Shown here: one piece after another, positions 5,432 to 5,898 of the stretch
How the letters are laid out: each line of letters starts with the position of its first letter
Numbering within the stretch: the first letter of the stretch is position 1
NCBI GenBank assembly: GCA_050260415.1
Contig: JBLNCE010000015.1
Span: forward strand, 1-5,898
Source: JBLNCE01 sp050260415
GTDB taxonomy: Bacteria; Bacillota; UBA4882; JAAYXC01
DNA: 5,898 bases
Reading direction: 5' to 3'
The notes under the pieces: model-generated
Told to the model about the DNA's origin: nothing
The model's input: only the letters and a program-made list of their open reading frames with translations
Databases searched by the model: none
Translations under genes and position numbers: made by a program

Positions 5432-5845
5432 TCATCCCATCTCCCGCAGTAGATCGCGGATCGCTTTTTCCCTGCGGGTCATGTCACGCTTGGCCTGATT
5501 GAGATTGCCCAGTTCAGCCAGGAGCGCCTCGCGGCTCTCGACCAGGTGGCAGTTGACGAGTTCGGCCATGACGCGGATGGGCTCGCGGTAGCCGGTGACG
5601 AAGCAAAAAGCCGCCAGATACTCGGCGGGGAAACGGTGGCCCTCTTTGCTTTCCGCGGACCACGAGTCAAGCTGTGACTTGGTAATCTCAGCGCCGACGA
5701 GTTCGGACATGCGGGCCGCGACTTCATACCGGGAGAGGTCGCAGGACTTGAGCCCTGCGGTCAGCATTTCGCGGATGCGCAGGGAAAGATCGAAACTGCC
5801 GGGAATCGGCTTGCCTTGGAGCAACATTTTCTTCTGTCTTTCCAT
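5432..5845 (-). CDS. Predicted HTH regulatory protein of Mu-like phages (137 aa, start uncertain)
   Basis: The central part (about residues 36-80, SRYEVAARMSELVG, then AEITKSQLDSW, then KEGHRFPAEYLAAFC) reads as a helix-turn-helix followed by the conserved block seen in an uncharacterised protein family that I recall next to transposase genes of Mu-like phages. The C-terminus (about 100-135) is a charged coiled-coil-like helix (REALLAELGNLNQAKRD). A DNA-binding early regulator is the likely role; the Ner slot of Mu is comparable in position but Ner is shorter. ATG 5845-5843 has no ribosome site, and ATG 5827 (Met7) only a weak purine run. Upstream the frame stays open to the right edge with no stop and encodes ATQLSLFDTV, a type of opening I associate with these proteins. 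The true start may therefore lie beyond the window, and this entry would then be partial. Confidence 0.75.
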   Translation of the reverse strand: MERQKKMLLQGKPIPGSFDLSLRIREMLTAGLKSCDLSRYEVAARMSELVGAEITKSQLDSWSAESKEGHRFPAEYLAAFCFVTGYREPIRVMAELVNCHLVESREALLAELGNLNQAKRDMTRREKAIRDLLREMG

Positions 5846-5898
5846 AACCGTGTCAAATAGCGAGAGTTGGGTGGCCCCACCTTGGGCCGAAACTCGCG

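Noticed and set aside
4671..5498. 275-codon open frame on the plus strand
   Set aside because: It runs antisense through the start of A and through the HTH gene, with no domain and an Arg/Gly-rich tail. It is a shadow frame.
1..5898. Mu ends, CRISPR array, tRNA or insertion sequence
   Set aside because: I found no repeated end-binding sites, regularly spaced repeats, cloverleaf or flanking duplication. The phage ends must lie outside the window.

Overview
The window is the early (transposition) region of a Mu-like transposable phage or prophage, read almost entirely on the minus strand, so transcription runs from the right edge to the left edge. The anchor genes are a MuA-type DDE transposase (3009-5102), a MuB-type AAA+ target-selection ATPase directly after it (2058-3005), and the first half of a Mu Gam-like DNA-end-binding protein cut by the left edge (1-253). 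The sequence is GC-rich with GC-ending codons. The host is most likely a Gram-negative bacterium (Pseudomonadota or Desulfobacterota would fit), but nothing here fixes the taxon. Whether this is an intact prophage, a remnant or a free phage cannot be told, because no Mu end, repressor, Mor/C or structural gene is visible.

Layout in transcription order: (1) 5432-5845 (-), a predicted HTH regulator of the kind found beside transposases of Mu-like phages; its reading frame stays open to the right edge, so its start may lie outside. (2) 5103-5431, which holds a possible small membrane protein on the opposite strand (5206-5430, +) and a roughly 100-bp control region between it and gene A, with an 8-bp inverted repeat and a short palindrome that look like operators. 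(3) Genes A and B, 3 bp apart. (4) A 92-bp gap, then a closely packed series: a four-cysteine zinc-ribbon-like protein, a membrane-anchored SLT lytic transglycosylase, a 100-aa unknown, a 91-aa membrane protein, a 65-aa cysteine-rich protein and gam. From the transglycosylase to gam the genes are separated by at most 4 bp or overlap, as expected for one translationally coupled transcript.

How the genes may work together: A and B perform replicative transposition, and Gam protects linear DNA ends from host exonucleases. The HTH protein and the sites next to A probably set when the operon is on. The less ordinary part is the accessory cassette between B and gam. It puts a peptidoglycan-cleaving enzyme with a weakly hydrophobic N-terminal anchor close to a holin-sized membrane protein, in a place where Mu itself carries small semi-essential early genes. 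Two adjacent small genes in this cassette share a nearly identical 13-residue N-terminus although the rest of the proteins is unrelated.

I see no tRNA, rRNA, CRISPR array, insertion sequence or convincing intrinsic terminator. Nothing proves a wholly new system. The best candidates for a second look are the early-operon lysis-like cassette, the shared N-terminal motif, the TAG-interrupted plus-strand frame and the operator-like repeats.
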